A DNA stretch of 64,000 nucleotides from Mauremys mutica (lineage: Eukaryota; Chordata; Testudines; Geoemydidae), in contig NC_059082.1 in assembly GCF_020497125.1 (NCBI RefSeq), positions 66,170,948 through 66,234,947 on the forward strand, read 5' to 3'. The notes below the pieces were generated by a model. The model worked only from the letters and a program-made list of their open reading frames with translations, had not been told where the DNA came from and did no database searches. Shown here piece by piece: positions 25,123 to 36,300 of the stretch. The position numbers and the translations under genes are program-made. The stretch's first letter is position 1. Each line of letters starts with the position of its first letter.

Positions 25123-26990
25123 CTAGGAAAAAAGAAACACCAGAATAAGTTCATGTTGTGTGTAAATTCTCCTGTAGTTATTCTAAATGCAGAAAAAGGA
25201 GATGTTATGAGAATCCAGCACATGATGGCAAAGTACAGTACATATCTTTAACTACATGGACTTGCATTATTTATACTGCTAACTGGAGTATGAATTACAA
25301 ATGCACTCTTGCAAAAATGAGAACAAGTAGTACTTTATGGAAGACTGTAATTTCTAAGATAAAAACATAACTCAATGGGCTGAAGTTCAGAGATGGCATT
25401 AAAAGCATTTGAAAGTGATATATGTAAACGCAAACTAGACAAAAGCTTGGATGATGCCCTAGTTAACATTCTTCTCATTATGGATGGATGTATCCTTACG
25501 TGATGAAATACGTTAGTAACACACTGCCGCTGGAAATTCTTCATTCTATTCTGGCCCACAACAGACTATGATCTTACATGAATGAGTCTTCTGAAAACAA
25601 CTTACTTGGAAAGCAAATACTCTAAGAACAAAAAGCAGTAATGGAAATTTCTGGTTACACAGGTGTCATTCAGAGGCTATAGACACCTCCAAAAACCACA
25701 GTAGAAAGGAATAATGTACTTTTGCCATACTTTTAGAGGACTCTACAGGGCTTAAAATTATACAGTTTACACACGTCTCAATCAACATCACTGATTAGCA
25801 TTTCACAAACCAGCCAAATGATAACAAGGTTATGCTGCATGCAAAGTCAAAGTTATTTTGACATGTAAAAATCAGCTATTTATACCAATATTCAATCTGA
25901 GTTGATGAATTAAGAAGATAGATGCTCTTCTGCAGTCTTTACTATTTTGGCTGAAAGCTGATGTATTTTTGAAGCAAACAATGCATTAACTCCATGTAGA
26001 TCTCTTCTCCCTGCAGGATGGCATTTACCACTGTGCAGAGAGCCTGCCTAAGGCTTATTTCCTTCATAAAAGCACTTGGAGAGCTACTGATGAAAAGCAC
26101 TGTATAAGAGGTGGGTATTATTATTATAGGCACACTTAGAGTCCATTTAAGATGTATTTTGAGGGCTTAAATGGGATGGACCTAAGTGGAACATAGGCCT
26201 TGTAAAGGCTCTGTTCAAGGGTGCAGAATTCACCCTCAGGGAGCAGAGTATTTTAGTAAGGTAAGTCAATCAACAGTACTTCATTTTGTCAGTGGTAACC
26301 ATTAGTTTTGTAAGGCTAATAAACAGTTGTCAATATTCCCCAACATAATGGACAGTGGTTCCAGAAAATATCCTGCCAAAGTCAGTTGCTAAATTGAAAA
26401 TGTTAGCAGAAAATAAAAATGCTTTTCAAATAGCAGTGTGACATTTCATTGTTGTGCATTTCCCTAGCAGAATAGTTTGAAGTAGCCTTGGTTTCGAGAC
26501 AGCCTTATGTATACCGATTTTAACTAAAGTTCACTAAAGTTCCTAATACAGTACTTATTCTTCCGCTGTGACCAGAAAGTCCGCAACATGAAAATAATTG
26601 CATAAAATTCTCATCAATCTCAAAACTTCTTAGCAACACACTTGTTGTTCTTTGTGTAATAGCAAGGTTTACAAATTACCACTTTAGTGCTTTGCTTGCT
26701 GGTCAATAAAATCAAAACACTAAAATTTAGCTGGGTTCATAATCTTACTCTGTGGTAGCCATAGATAATTAGATATCTATTTCAACATTTCCAGATTTTA
26801 TGATTTTTCATTTTGTGAATCACAGCCCTGGAGAATCCAAATTAACAAAAGCTATATGCAGTACCTAGAAGATCCTGCTTTCTGAATCAATTTCAATTGT
26901 GCATATTAATGTTACTTCTATTCTATTTTTATTAATATAGGTGCTGAGGGAGAGAATTTATTACTACTTATGATTATACTATTCTTACCA
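25123..26990. other. Non-coding stretch, possibly intronic
   Basis: AT-rich, with no supported exon. At about 26060-26130 the sequence gagctactgatgaaaagcactgtataagaggtgggtattattattat resembles the tail of an old LINE or MIR-like amniote repeat. Confidence 0.4.
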
Positions 26991-29385
26991 AATTAATACA
27001 CCAATTATCCAAGGTAGCAAAGAGCATCATCATTAACTCAGATATGCCTGCCAGCTGTATGATGTCATCTGCCCAAACTAAGGAGTTTAACTGTAGATCA
27101 TCCAATATCACATCCCCCAACTCATCTAACATTCTTAATGTTTAAGAACATGAAGAAAAGCGATAGTGATTCCATATCCCCTTGTCTTACATCAAACTGA
27201 CTTGAATAAGTTGCTTAATTCTCTACCAATTCTTACAGCACAGTAATAATTTTTATACATAGCTTTTATAATTGCAATCATCTTATCTGAAACGCCATAT
27301 GATTTTGCTACTTTCCAATAAACCAAATCAAATGCCTTTGTGAAGTTCATGAAAACACCAAACATCTTTAACCCCTATTCTCACTTTTTGTTCCATCAAC
27401 TGTCAGAGCGTGAATAATTAATAAATGCAACTTGGACTTGGTCTGAAGTTGCACTGCTCCTCACCTACTAATTTTTCTAAAACTGGCCTTAATCCGTTTA
27501 ATTACTTTCATCATGATTTTTCCCAGTACCGATGATATGCTTATCCCGCTATAATTATCTGAATTTGCAGGATCTCCTTTCTTCAAGATTGGCCCAACTA
27601 TTGCCTTTAGCCAGTCATCTGGTGACTCCTCTTGTTCCAATACCATTTTCTATATTTTTCTAATGCTTCGATAGCACTTGTCCCATTGGCTTTTAAGCAA
27701 CTGAGCTGTTCCGTTGTCTTTTTTTTAACTGCTCCACTTGCCCTTTCTATTTCTTCTTCTGATGGTAGTTCAGATGTCCATTCTCTTTGAAAGCTGCCCT
27801 ATTCACCTAGCGTGACTAGAATGCTTGCATCTGGATGAACTACAAGGTTCAGACCCATGCGTCTGACCAAGTGGGTATTCACCCATGAAAGCTTATGCTC
27901 CAATACATTTGTTAATCTATAAGGTGCCACAGGACTCTTTGTTGCTTTTTACAGGGTTCAGACTTTGTCAGAATGCTCCTTCCGTACTTCCAGCACCTCT
28001 TTGGCATTTGTTGTCAGTTCACTGGTAGCCTTTTTTGCTGCTTGCATTGTTGGCCCGATTATGTTTCCATATAACTTAATCTGTTTGTGTATTATTTTCA
28101 TAGCTTGAGTTCTGGAGGTCAACTCTAGTTGCTGAGCCTCTTCTTTCCAAAACTGTTGCTTGTTCAATCTTTGTAATTTCTTCACCACTTTGCATAATGC
28201 TTTTACTCCTTCCGCTTTCCCAGCTGACTTGTTTGACTTGTTTACAATTTTATGGCGATGTTCTTGTTTTGTTGCTTGTCCAGCTTTTCCTTGTTTGCTT
28301 ATGCCTTCCAATAACTTCCTCCACTGTGTTTTATATTGTTTCCTTGAATATTTCCCAGCCAGACTATAGGGAGATTTCTTCATCATCACAAATTAATATC
28401 CTGAAAGGCCTTCCAAGCATCACCTTTTATGCCTCCCTCATAGAGTTATCTTTTATCTTATCAAGATAAAATTTAGTTCCAGCTGTACCCATCGTTTTTT
28501 CCTGGACTTTAATTTAATTGTTCCCATTCATGATCACTGCCACACTCAGCATTTCTGTAGACTAATATCCAACAGTGACAGTCTATGCCTTTTACTGATA
28601 ATAATGTTGTCAGTCTGGTTTCTGGTTTGACCATCTGATGAGTTCTATGTAACCTTGTCTGTGTCTTTGTGAAGAAACCAAATCCCACCAATATTAGATC
28701 ATGCATCTCACAGCAAGTTTTTAACTTTTTCCAATTATTGTTTGCCATCATGATGTTGTGTGGTCCAACACTATTCATTTGCTTACCATGTCCACTACTA
28801 ATGTTTGCATTCATATATCCCATTATCAGGATCCTACCATTATGAGGAATCTCATCTACAGTATGATCCACCTGCTGATAAAATCCATCCCTCTCTTCTT
28901 CTGCTGGTGCATAACAACAGATCACCGTTATGCATAGTTTATAGTAAGCAATAGTAAACTCTGCTATGACAATCCACTCAGACACCAGTTTCCAGCTGTT
29001 CACTGAAGTAACTGTTTTCTTGTCCACTGTTATAGCAACCCTATCTCTATGCTTTGTGTGTTCACTTGAATGACCAGAGTAAAAGAAAGTGTAACTTCTA
29101 CCTGTCAACTCTCATATACACAGCCAATGTGTCTCTTGTAGGGTAGCAAAGGAAACCTGTAATTTCCTTAACTCCTTTGCTACTAGCTCAGTCTGGCCTG
29201 GAGCAAATAGAGTTCTAACATTCCAGCTTGTCATACATGTAATATGTTCAGCAGTTATCTGAAATCCATGACCATTTCCATTTGTTAGGCCTAACAGGCT
29301 GGGTTGAAATGTGCATAAATCCATTTGGTTTGCTATCCTGTTTCTATAACAAGTGAGTTTTGGATACAATGACTTTTTAGGTCAA
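26991..29385 (-). pseudogene. Old APE-type non-LTR retrotransposon ORF2 (RTE-like?), decayed
   Basis: This LINE polyprotein reads on - with many stops and frameshifts. In order: endonuclease start at 29369-29112 (TSWNVRTLFAPGQTELV, then LQETHW), endonuclease remainder at 29108-28509 (HRDRVAI, CYAPAEEERDGFYQQVD, and GYMNA where GDxN is expected), a basic linker at 28389-27958, the start of reverse transcriptase at 27646-27461 (ILKKGDPANSDNYSGIS), the motif FTKAFDLVYW near 27320-27355, and the catalytic box WADDI near 27025-27057. The element is cut at about 27835-27955 by a retroposon fragment. The ADDI box and the KGD...NYRGIS-type motif point to an RTE-like or related clade rather than CR1. 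The clade is not certain. Confidence 0.78.
27835..27955 (+). mobile_element. Retroposon 3'-end fragment inside the old LINE
   Basis: The core motifs are catgaaagcttatgctccaa, ttgttaatctataaggtgcc and acaggactctttgttgc. The same pattern (gaaagcttatgctc ... ttagtctctaaggtgcc) occurs twice in the dimer at 61458-61672. It belongs to an abundant turtle retroposon family, which I suspect is Penelope-like. Confidence 0.6.
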
Positions 29386-29509
29386 TCCATCCTATCCAGC
29401 TCATGGGAATGTTATGTTATGGCCCGCTGGTCTCCTGGAACAGGTATCAGCAGTTCCACCCTAGCCACCTGACTTCCAAGGCTAAACTAGAAGTAAAAAA
29501 AATAAATAC

Positions 29510-30297
29510 TGTGACAGACCCAGACCAGTGGGATACAGGAGTCTGGTAGAAGGCAAATATACTGGTCACAGGATGAATAGTTTTCTGAGTGACCAGAGCA
29601 GGGACTGCACTAGAGCAATCAGGAACCTGCTAGAACCAATTAAGACAAGCAGGCTAATTAAGACACCTGGAGCCAATTAAGAACATACTAGAATCAATTA
29701 TGGCAGGCAGACTAATCAGGACACCTGGTTTAAAAAGGACCTCCCATCAGTTAGTGGAGGGTGAGCAAGGAATGAGAAGGTGTGCTGCTGGAGGACTCAG
29801 GAGTACAAGTGTTATCAGGCTTCAGCGGGAAGATTCTGCGGTGAGGATAAAGAAGGTGCTGGGGGGAGGCCATGGGGAAGTAGCCCAGGGAGTTGTAGTT
29901 GTAGCTGTGACGCAGCTGATACAGGACACATAGACAGCTGCTATCCACAGGGCCCTGGGCTGGAACCCGGTGTAGAGGGCGGGCCCGGGTTACCCCTATG
30001 CTCCCAACTCCTGATTGGACACAGGAGGAGTTGACCTGGTCTGTGAGCAACACCAGAAGAGAAGGTCTAATTTGGAAAGGGATCTGGCCTGTCCCTGACC
30101 CACTAGATGGAACACAGAGACTGCGGGGATTGTTCTCCAGTTCCCCCATGCTGGCCAGTGATGAGGTTAATTGAGTGAACGGCAGGTTTGAGCCTCTAGC
30201 AGAAGTGGACAAACTGAAGGCTGCTGTGAACCTCTGAGGCAAGGAAATCCCCCAAAAAGCGCAGGACCCACCAAGGCAGAGGAGGAGTTTTGTCACA
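29510..30297 (+). mobile_element. Solo LTR, TGTGACAGACCC family
   Basis: The 788-bp unit runs from TGTGACAGACCCAGACC to GGAGTTTTGTCACA, so it has the TG...CA ends of an LTR with short inverted termini (tgtgaca/tgtcaca). A TATA-like tttaaaaagg lies near 29729. There is no internal region on either side. A second copy lies at 57759-58400 in the opposite orientation. The flanks (atac/aaac) are only a weak target duplication, as expected for an old insertion. ORFs across it have no homology that I can see. Confidence 0.75.
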
Positions 30298-31260
30298 AAA
30301 CATATAATTTGCAGTATACATAAGCATCAGATTTACAAAAGGGAAGAAATAAATAAATTTTGCCTTGACTGGCATTTCTCATATTAAACAAGATTACCTT
30401 TAACGCTAGGATTCAGTTTGCCAGAATGATGGCCACTGCTGACAACTGGTAGGATCATGCAGCAAAATAGACAGTTATTGACTATCCAGTAGTTTATGCT
30501 GTATGTGAAAACAGTGTTATATACATCTAGTGTAACTCAGTGCTTGTTTTACTATAAGTATCTTTTAATACACAAGCTCCTCCTGCTGGCATGTTCATGA
30601 ATTATCAGTGATAGCCCAATAGGAAGCCACTCACCCTTGCTTTTGACTGAAAGAAGAGAATCCATCAAAAGAAAGGAGATAGAGTTAAAAGGGTACAAAA
30701 TAGATTTTCTCCCAATAAGGAGTTATGGATCGATAGGACAACATCTTAGCTAAGAAGGGTGGACTGCTTGGAATATATCTGATTGGATGGAAAAAACCAA
30801 ACTGGTGTGAATTTAGGATAAAAATACCAAATTCTGTTCCATTGGTGTATATCCAGAGTAACTCCATTGACTTAAATGGAGCCACTTCAGCTCTACAACA
30901 GTGTAATTGAAAACAGAATCCTAGAGCATTTGGCTTAATGATGAATTTTTTAAACCTATTTTTAACATCACAATCTAAATTGTAATTAAATATAGAATTA
31001 TTTTGCTTAGTTTATTAAAAACATTTATGTAGGATTTAAAAATGCAATATTATAATATAAAAATTGGATTTCCACCCATCTGCCATTCTTTTCTATGGAA
31101 ACAGCCACCAGCAGCTGAAATTCAATTTCACCTGCTAGTGCTCAGATCCGCTTCCATGGAAACAGATGTAGCATGGGCAAAAATAAGTTAGGAGCTTTCA
31201 AGACTTATTTTTTTAAAAATCTTCCCCTTATCTTAAGTCCATCCAACTTCCATTTCTGTA
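30298..31260. other. Non-coding stretch
   Basis: AT-rich. A palindromic old-repeat scrap (ccattgacttaaatggag) is at about 30863-30880. No gene seen. Confidence 0.45.
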
Positions 31261-31268
31261 GAAACAGG

Positions 31269-31522
31269 CAGGGGCGGCTCTAGATATTTTGCCGCCCCAA
31301 GCACGGCGGCATGCCGCGAGGGGCGCTCTGCCAGTCGCCGGTCCCGCGGCTCCGGTGGACCTCCCGGACCGAAGCCGCGGGACCAGCGGACCCTCCGCAG
31401 GCATGCCTGCAGGAGGTCCACCGGAGCCTTGCCTGCCGCCCTGCCGGCGACCGGCAGAGCGCCCCTCGCGGCATACCGCTCCAAGCACGCGCTTGGCGTG
31501 CTGGGGCCTGGAGCCGCCCCTG
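31269..31522. mobile_element. hAT-type MITE with perfect TIRs and 8-bp target duplication
   Basis: The 254-bp element starts CAGGGGCGGCTC (31269-31280) and ends GAGCCGCCCCTG (31511-31522), exact inverted repeats. It is flanked by the perfect 8-bp duplication GAAACAGG at 31261-31268 and 31523-31530. CAGGG-type ends with 8-bp duplications are diagnostic of hAT transposons. The interior is very GC-rich and partly self-complementary. The ORFs of up to about 147 codons across it are by-products. A related copy is at 52686-52898. Confidence 0.93.
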
Positions 31523-31530
31523 GAAACAGG

Positions 31531-32569
31531 ATGGACAAGGCTGCCAGCATCTGAGAGTGTCTCACACTTGTCAGTTTCAGCTGCAGACTGCCTGCTGAGC
31601 ACTGAAAGTGCGGGTTTACAAAACACAGCAACAAAATGTAGAAACTGCTAAAAAAAAATTTGGGAGGGAGGGGCAAGGGAGATTAAAAAGTGGCAAGGAA
31701 AAGATTATTATCCTCATGCCTTGTTTCCCTTTGATGAATGCAATAATTTTAATCCTGACATATTGCCCGGCCACAGACCTGCACAGCTAGAACATTTTTC
31801 ATTCAACTAGATGTCTTACTAACCAATCAAGAGTTGAGCATAAAGTCAAGTGTAGTAGTACAAGCCATTCCATGCACCTTTCAGTGATCCTGCCAGCATC
31901 TCTAGCAAATACATATAAAGGCAATAATTCAGAGCAATGTATTCTATCTCAAATTATTTTTGCCAACAGCTTTCTGGGCACATATATGTGCAGTGCTCTT
32001 GTCACTCTCCTTTCTAATCTGTCCTTTGCTATAAGAACAGATTTACCATCATTTGTATTTAAGGACAAATCTTTTGGCTACCATTAGTCTCCAGGTTTAG
32101 GGTTGCCTGTATTAGGCTGGTTCATTTGAATATCCAGTTCTTTCTTTGTTTCATCACAATCTTTGCAGGGTATATTTTGTAGGCTAAATCTGGTAGGAAT
32201 TAGGATACCTCTCAAATGTTGGTCTATTCAGCAGAATGGCCTATTCAGCAGAAGAGCTTCCAGTTGTTTTTTACATTCTTCATTTGTTTGAGCCAGAAGA
32301 TGAATGCATCCTGCTGGGACAATCAATTCCTTTTCCCCATTAAGTCATTTTTAGCTTGTATGCATTCCTGATTACTCTGCCCAGCATTTGTTTTGGATAC
32401 CAATTCAGTTTAATTGATTTTGTCATGGTGTCAAATTCTGCCTGAGGTGCATCTGTAGATAACAGCTTAGAATAACTGCTCTTTTTAATGACCTTCTGGT
32501 TCTTTGTTACTTTCCCCCAAAAAAGAGCTGTCTGTTGGTGGAGTCAACCAGAGTCACCCAGGCACCAGG
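31531..32569. other. Non-coding stretch
   Basis: No supported gene or exon. Sequence is AT-rich between the hAT MITE and the CR1 element. Confidence 0.4.
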
Positions 32570-32859
32570 TGAGAGCTGCAGAAGGAAGAGGTTCATCTGG
32601 ATGTCATCCACAGGACGCAAGTGGAAACATCCAGGGCCGAGGATGCTAGCTGACTACAGATGACTACAGCAGCACCAGAGGAGGAGGAAGAACTGGCTGC
32701 TCTATGGGGAGGAGACTGGCTGTTGTCCACTTAGGACAATAGATAGTGCTCCACCTACCCCTCCACCCCATCCATTGCAGTCAAGAACCAATAAGCCGTT
32801 CTGGCAACAGGAAGTGAGGAACAGACACCAATAGCTGAGGAGGAGGCACTGCCTGCCTC

Positions 32860-33360
32860 CATGCCCCCAAAGCTGTCGGGCTCATATGAGGTCCTGGGAA
32901 GTGTGCTGCCTGCCTGAAGCCTGCATCTGAGACATTAGAGAAACGTTGCCAAGGCTTATCCATCCCTCTGACTACTCCTCCATCCTGCTCATCCATATGG
33001 GCACTAATGATACTGTCAGGCATGACCCTGAGCAGATCAGCAGTGACTATAGGGCTTTGGGAGTGAAGATGAAGGAGTCGGGGGGTGTGGGTTGTGTTCT
33101 CATCTATCCCCACAGTTGAGCTTAGGGGCACAGGCTGCGATAGGCACATCCTGAAGATGAATGCATGACTTTGCAGATGGTGTTGACAAATGGGCTTCAG
33201 CTTTCTTGAAAATGAGAACTGTTCCAGGAAGGAGAACTGCTGGGAAGAGATGGGGTTCACCTGACCAAGAAGGGGAAGGGCATGTTTGCATGCTAACTCA
33301 ATAACCTACTGAGGAGGGCTTTAAACTAGGTTCAGAGGGGTCAGGTGACAAAAGCCCACA
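32860..33360 (+). pseudogene. CR1 ORF1 esterase-like domain, decayed
   Basis: The ORF1 protein of CR1 carries a SGNH-hydrolase-like domain thought to act in ribonucleoprotein handling. Here the fragment LLIHMGTNDTVRHDP (near 32975-33020) preserves the GTND block of that domain, followed by YRALGVKMKESG. Downstream stops and small indels break the frame. The N-terminal part before 32860 is only loosely recognisable. Confidence 0.7.
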
Positions 33361-33479
33361 GGTAAGCATAAAAAAAGGTGACCTTCTCAGGGAACTATAT
33401 GTTATGGGGGAAACGGAAAATTACAGCAGGGCCATAGGAGCAACAAGAGGGAAGTTAGTGGGGGAATTTGCTCAACATC

Positions 33480-36250
33480 TTAGATATCTATACATAAATG
33501 CAAGGAGTATGGAGAACAAACAGGAAGGACTGGAAGTATTATTACATAAGCTACATTATTACTTATATGGCATCAGAGATTTGGTGGGATAAATCTCACG
33601 AATGGAATATTGGTATAGAGGGGTATAGCTTGTTCAGGAAGAACAAACAGAGAAAAAAGGAAGGAGGCACTTTATTACACATCGAAAACATACACACTTG
33701 TTCCGAGGTCCAGAAGGAGGGGAGAGGCAAAGCAGTTGAAAGTCTCTAGGTAAAGATAAAAGGGGTAAAAAATTGGGGTAACGTCAGGAAGCGGAGATGG
33801 ATGAGGCATTTCTAGAACAAATAGCAGAAATATCCAAAACACAAGACGTGCTAATAATGTGGGACTTGAACTACCCAGATACCTGTTGGAAAAGCAAAAT
33901 ACCATTTCCAATAAGTTCTTGGAATATATTTTTGTTTCCAAAGGTGGTGGAAGTTATTAGGGAACAACCATTTTAGACTTGATTCTGACCATCAGGGAGG
34001 AATTGGCAGTGAATCTAAATCATAGACTATCAGGGTTAGAAGGGACCTCAGGAGGTCATTTAATCCAACCCCCTGCTCAACACAGGATCTATCCCCAACT
34101 AAATCCCCAAATGGCGCCTTCAGGGGTTGAACTCACAACCCTGGGTTTAGCAGGCCAATGCTCAAACCACTGAGCTATCCCTCCCCCAAGATGGAAAGCA
34201 ATTTGGTTGAAAGTGATCATGAAATGGTAGATTTAATGATTCTAAGGAAAGCAAAGAGTGAGAGTAGCACAATAAGGACAATGAACTTAAAAAAAAGAAA
34301 AGAAAAGCAGACTTTAACAAACTCAGAGAAATGGTAGGTAAGGTTCCATGGGACAAAAATATGAAAATCTAAGAGATAAAGGAGATCAGGAGAGCTAGCA
34401 TTATCTTAAGACGACAGTGTTAAAGGCACAGCTGCAAACTATTCAAAATGCAGAAAGAGTAGTAAGAGGCCAATGCGGCTCCTCCAGGAGCTCTTTAATG
34501 AGCAGAAAATCAAAAAGGAATCCTACAAAGAGAGAAACACGGACACATTGATAAGTAGGAGTACAAAAGAAAAGCACAATCATGTAGGGACAAAATGAGA
34601 AAGGCTGAAGCACAAAATGAGTTACACCCAGCAAAGAGGATAACAGGCAATAAGAAGAGGTTCTTTAAATATGTTAGGAACAAGAGAGAGACAAAGGTAA
34701 GTGTACGGCCTCTACTTAGTGGGGGAGGGGAGCTAATAACTGACAGCATCAAGAAGGCTGAGGTGTTTAATGCCTATTTTGCTTCAGTCCGCACTAATAA
34801 GGTTAATGGTGACCAGATACTCAACACAATTAATATTAGCAACAGAGAAGGAATGCAAGCCAAAATAGGGAAAGAACAGGTTAAAGAATATTTAGATAAA
34901 TTAGATGTATTTAAGTCAGCAGGGCCTGATTAAATTCATCCTAGGGTACATAAGGAATTAGCTGCAGCAATCTTGGAAATGTTAGCAATTATCTTTGAGA
35001 ACTAAAGGACCACAGGTGAGGTCCAAAACATATATATTTTTTAAAAGGGGAACAAAGAGGAACCAGGGACACACAGACCAGTCAGTCTAACTTCAACACC
35101 TAGAGGATAATACCTGGAAGATACTGGAACAAATGATCAAACAATCAGTTTGTAAGCACCTAGAGGATAATAGGGTTATAAGGAATACGCAGCATGGATA
35201 TGTCAAGAACAGATCATGCCACATCAATCTACTTTGCTTCTTTGTCAGAGTTACTGGCTCTGGCCTAGTAGCCGTAGACATGGTATATCTTGATTTCTGT
35301 AAGGCTTTTGATGCAGTCTCACATGACATTCTCGTAAGCAAACTAGGGAAATGTGGTTTGGATGAAATTATTATAAGGTGGGTACACAACTGGTTGAAAG
35401 ACTGTTCTCAAAGAGTAGTTATCAATGGTTCCTTCTCAGACTGGGAGGGCATCTCTAGTGGTGTCCCAACGGGGAACAGTTCTGTGTCTGGTACTATTCA
35501 ATATTTTCATTAATAACTTGGATAATGGAGAGGTGAGTATGTTTATATAATATGCAGATGACACAAAGATAGGAGGGCTTGTAAGCACTTTGGGGAGAGA
35601 ATTAGTATTAGAACTTAAACAAATTGGTCTGAAATTGACAAGATGAAAGTCAATAAAGTACAAAGTATTACAAAGTATTACACTTAAGAAGGAAAAATCA
35701 AATGCACAATTACAAACTGACTTAAAGGTAGTACTGCTGAAAAGGATCTGGGAGTTAAAGTGGAACACAAATTGAATGTGAGTCAACAATATGATGCAGC
35801 TGCAAAAAAGACTACTAATATTCTGTGGGGTATTAAAAGGAATGTCCTACATAAGACACAGGAGGTAATTGTCCTGCTGTACTTTGCACTGTTGAGGTCT
35901 TTTCTGGAATACTGTGTCCAATTCTGGGTACCAGACTTTAGGAAAGTGTATGGATAAATTGAAGAGAATCCACAGAAGATCAACAAAAATGATAAAAGGT
36001 TTAGAAAACCAGAACTATGTGCAAAAGTTAAAAAAACTGGGCATATTTAGTCCTGAGAAAAGGAGATTTAGGTTAGAGATCAGGAAAAACTTTCTAAGTA
36101 TAAGGATGGTTAAGTTCTGGAGAATAGGCTTTGAAGGGAGGTTGAGGAATCCCCATCACTGGAGATTTTTAAGAACAGGTTGGATAAACATCTGTCCAGG
36201 ATGGTGTAGGTTTACTTGGTCCCTCCTCAGCACAGGGGGCTGGACTTGAT
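33480..36250 (+). pseudogene. CR1 ORF2 (endonuclease and reverse transcriptase), decayed
   Basis: ORF2 nicks DNA and primes reverse transcription. Recognisable pieces are the endonuclease start (YINARSMENKQEGLE, 33489 onward), EIWWD and GYSLFRKN (near 33565-33640), the RT N-terminal linker (ITGNKKRFFKYVRNKR, 34640-34690), MVYLDFCKAFDAVSHDIL (35281-35334), GVPTGNSSV (35460-35485), the catalytic YADDTK at 35551-35568, and the C-terminal segments [12 protein letters not shown] (near 35890-35930) and RIHRRSTKMIKGLENQ (35955-36010). Stops and frameshifts are frequent. A Cry SINE interrupts the endonuclease. Confidence 0.85.
34021..34187 (-). mobile_element. tRNA-derived SINE of the turtle Cry family
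   Basis: On - the element begins gggggagggatagctcagtg and continues with a tRNA-like body (box A tagctcagtgg, box B region ggttgtgagttcaacc) and a tail region cctcctgaggtcccttctaa. This is the tRNA-derived SINE typical of cryptodiran turtles. It lies inside CR1 ORF2, so it inserted later than that CR1. A target duplication is not clear. Confidence 0.88.
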
Positions 36251-36300
36251 GGCCGTCCAGTTCCCTTCCAACCCTTCATTTCTACAATGCTATGTTGGGT

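Larger units (their letters stand above)
32570..36300 (+). mobile_element. CR1 LINE, nearly complete but decayed
   Basis: This retrotransposon carries remains of both ORFs and of the 3' region. The order is ORF1 esterase-like part (about 32860-33360), ORF2 endonuclease (about 33480-34200) and reverse transcriptase to C-terminus (about 34450-36250). It ends in a 3' tail containing gatggccgtccagttccctt. The 5' boundary is approximate. A Cry SINE sits inside the endonuclease part. Many stops and indels show it is long dead, and older than the CR1 at 50.8 kb. Confidence 0.85.

Noticed and set aside
29700..30034. CpG-island-like promoter near the solo LTR
   Set aside because: The GC content belongs to the LTR, and no exon starts downstream.
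29751..30296. 181-codon ORF on the minus strand
   Set aside because: It lies wholly within the solo LTR, and the same region in the other copy (57759-58400) has a different set of ORFs.
31228..31676. ORFs of 120-147 codons on both strands around the hAT MITE
   Set aside because: They arise because the MITE interior is very GC-rich and has few stops. TIRs and target duplication explain the sequence fully.
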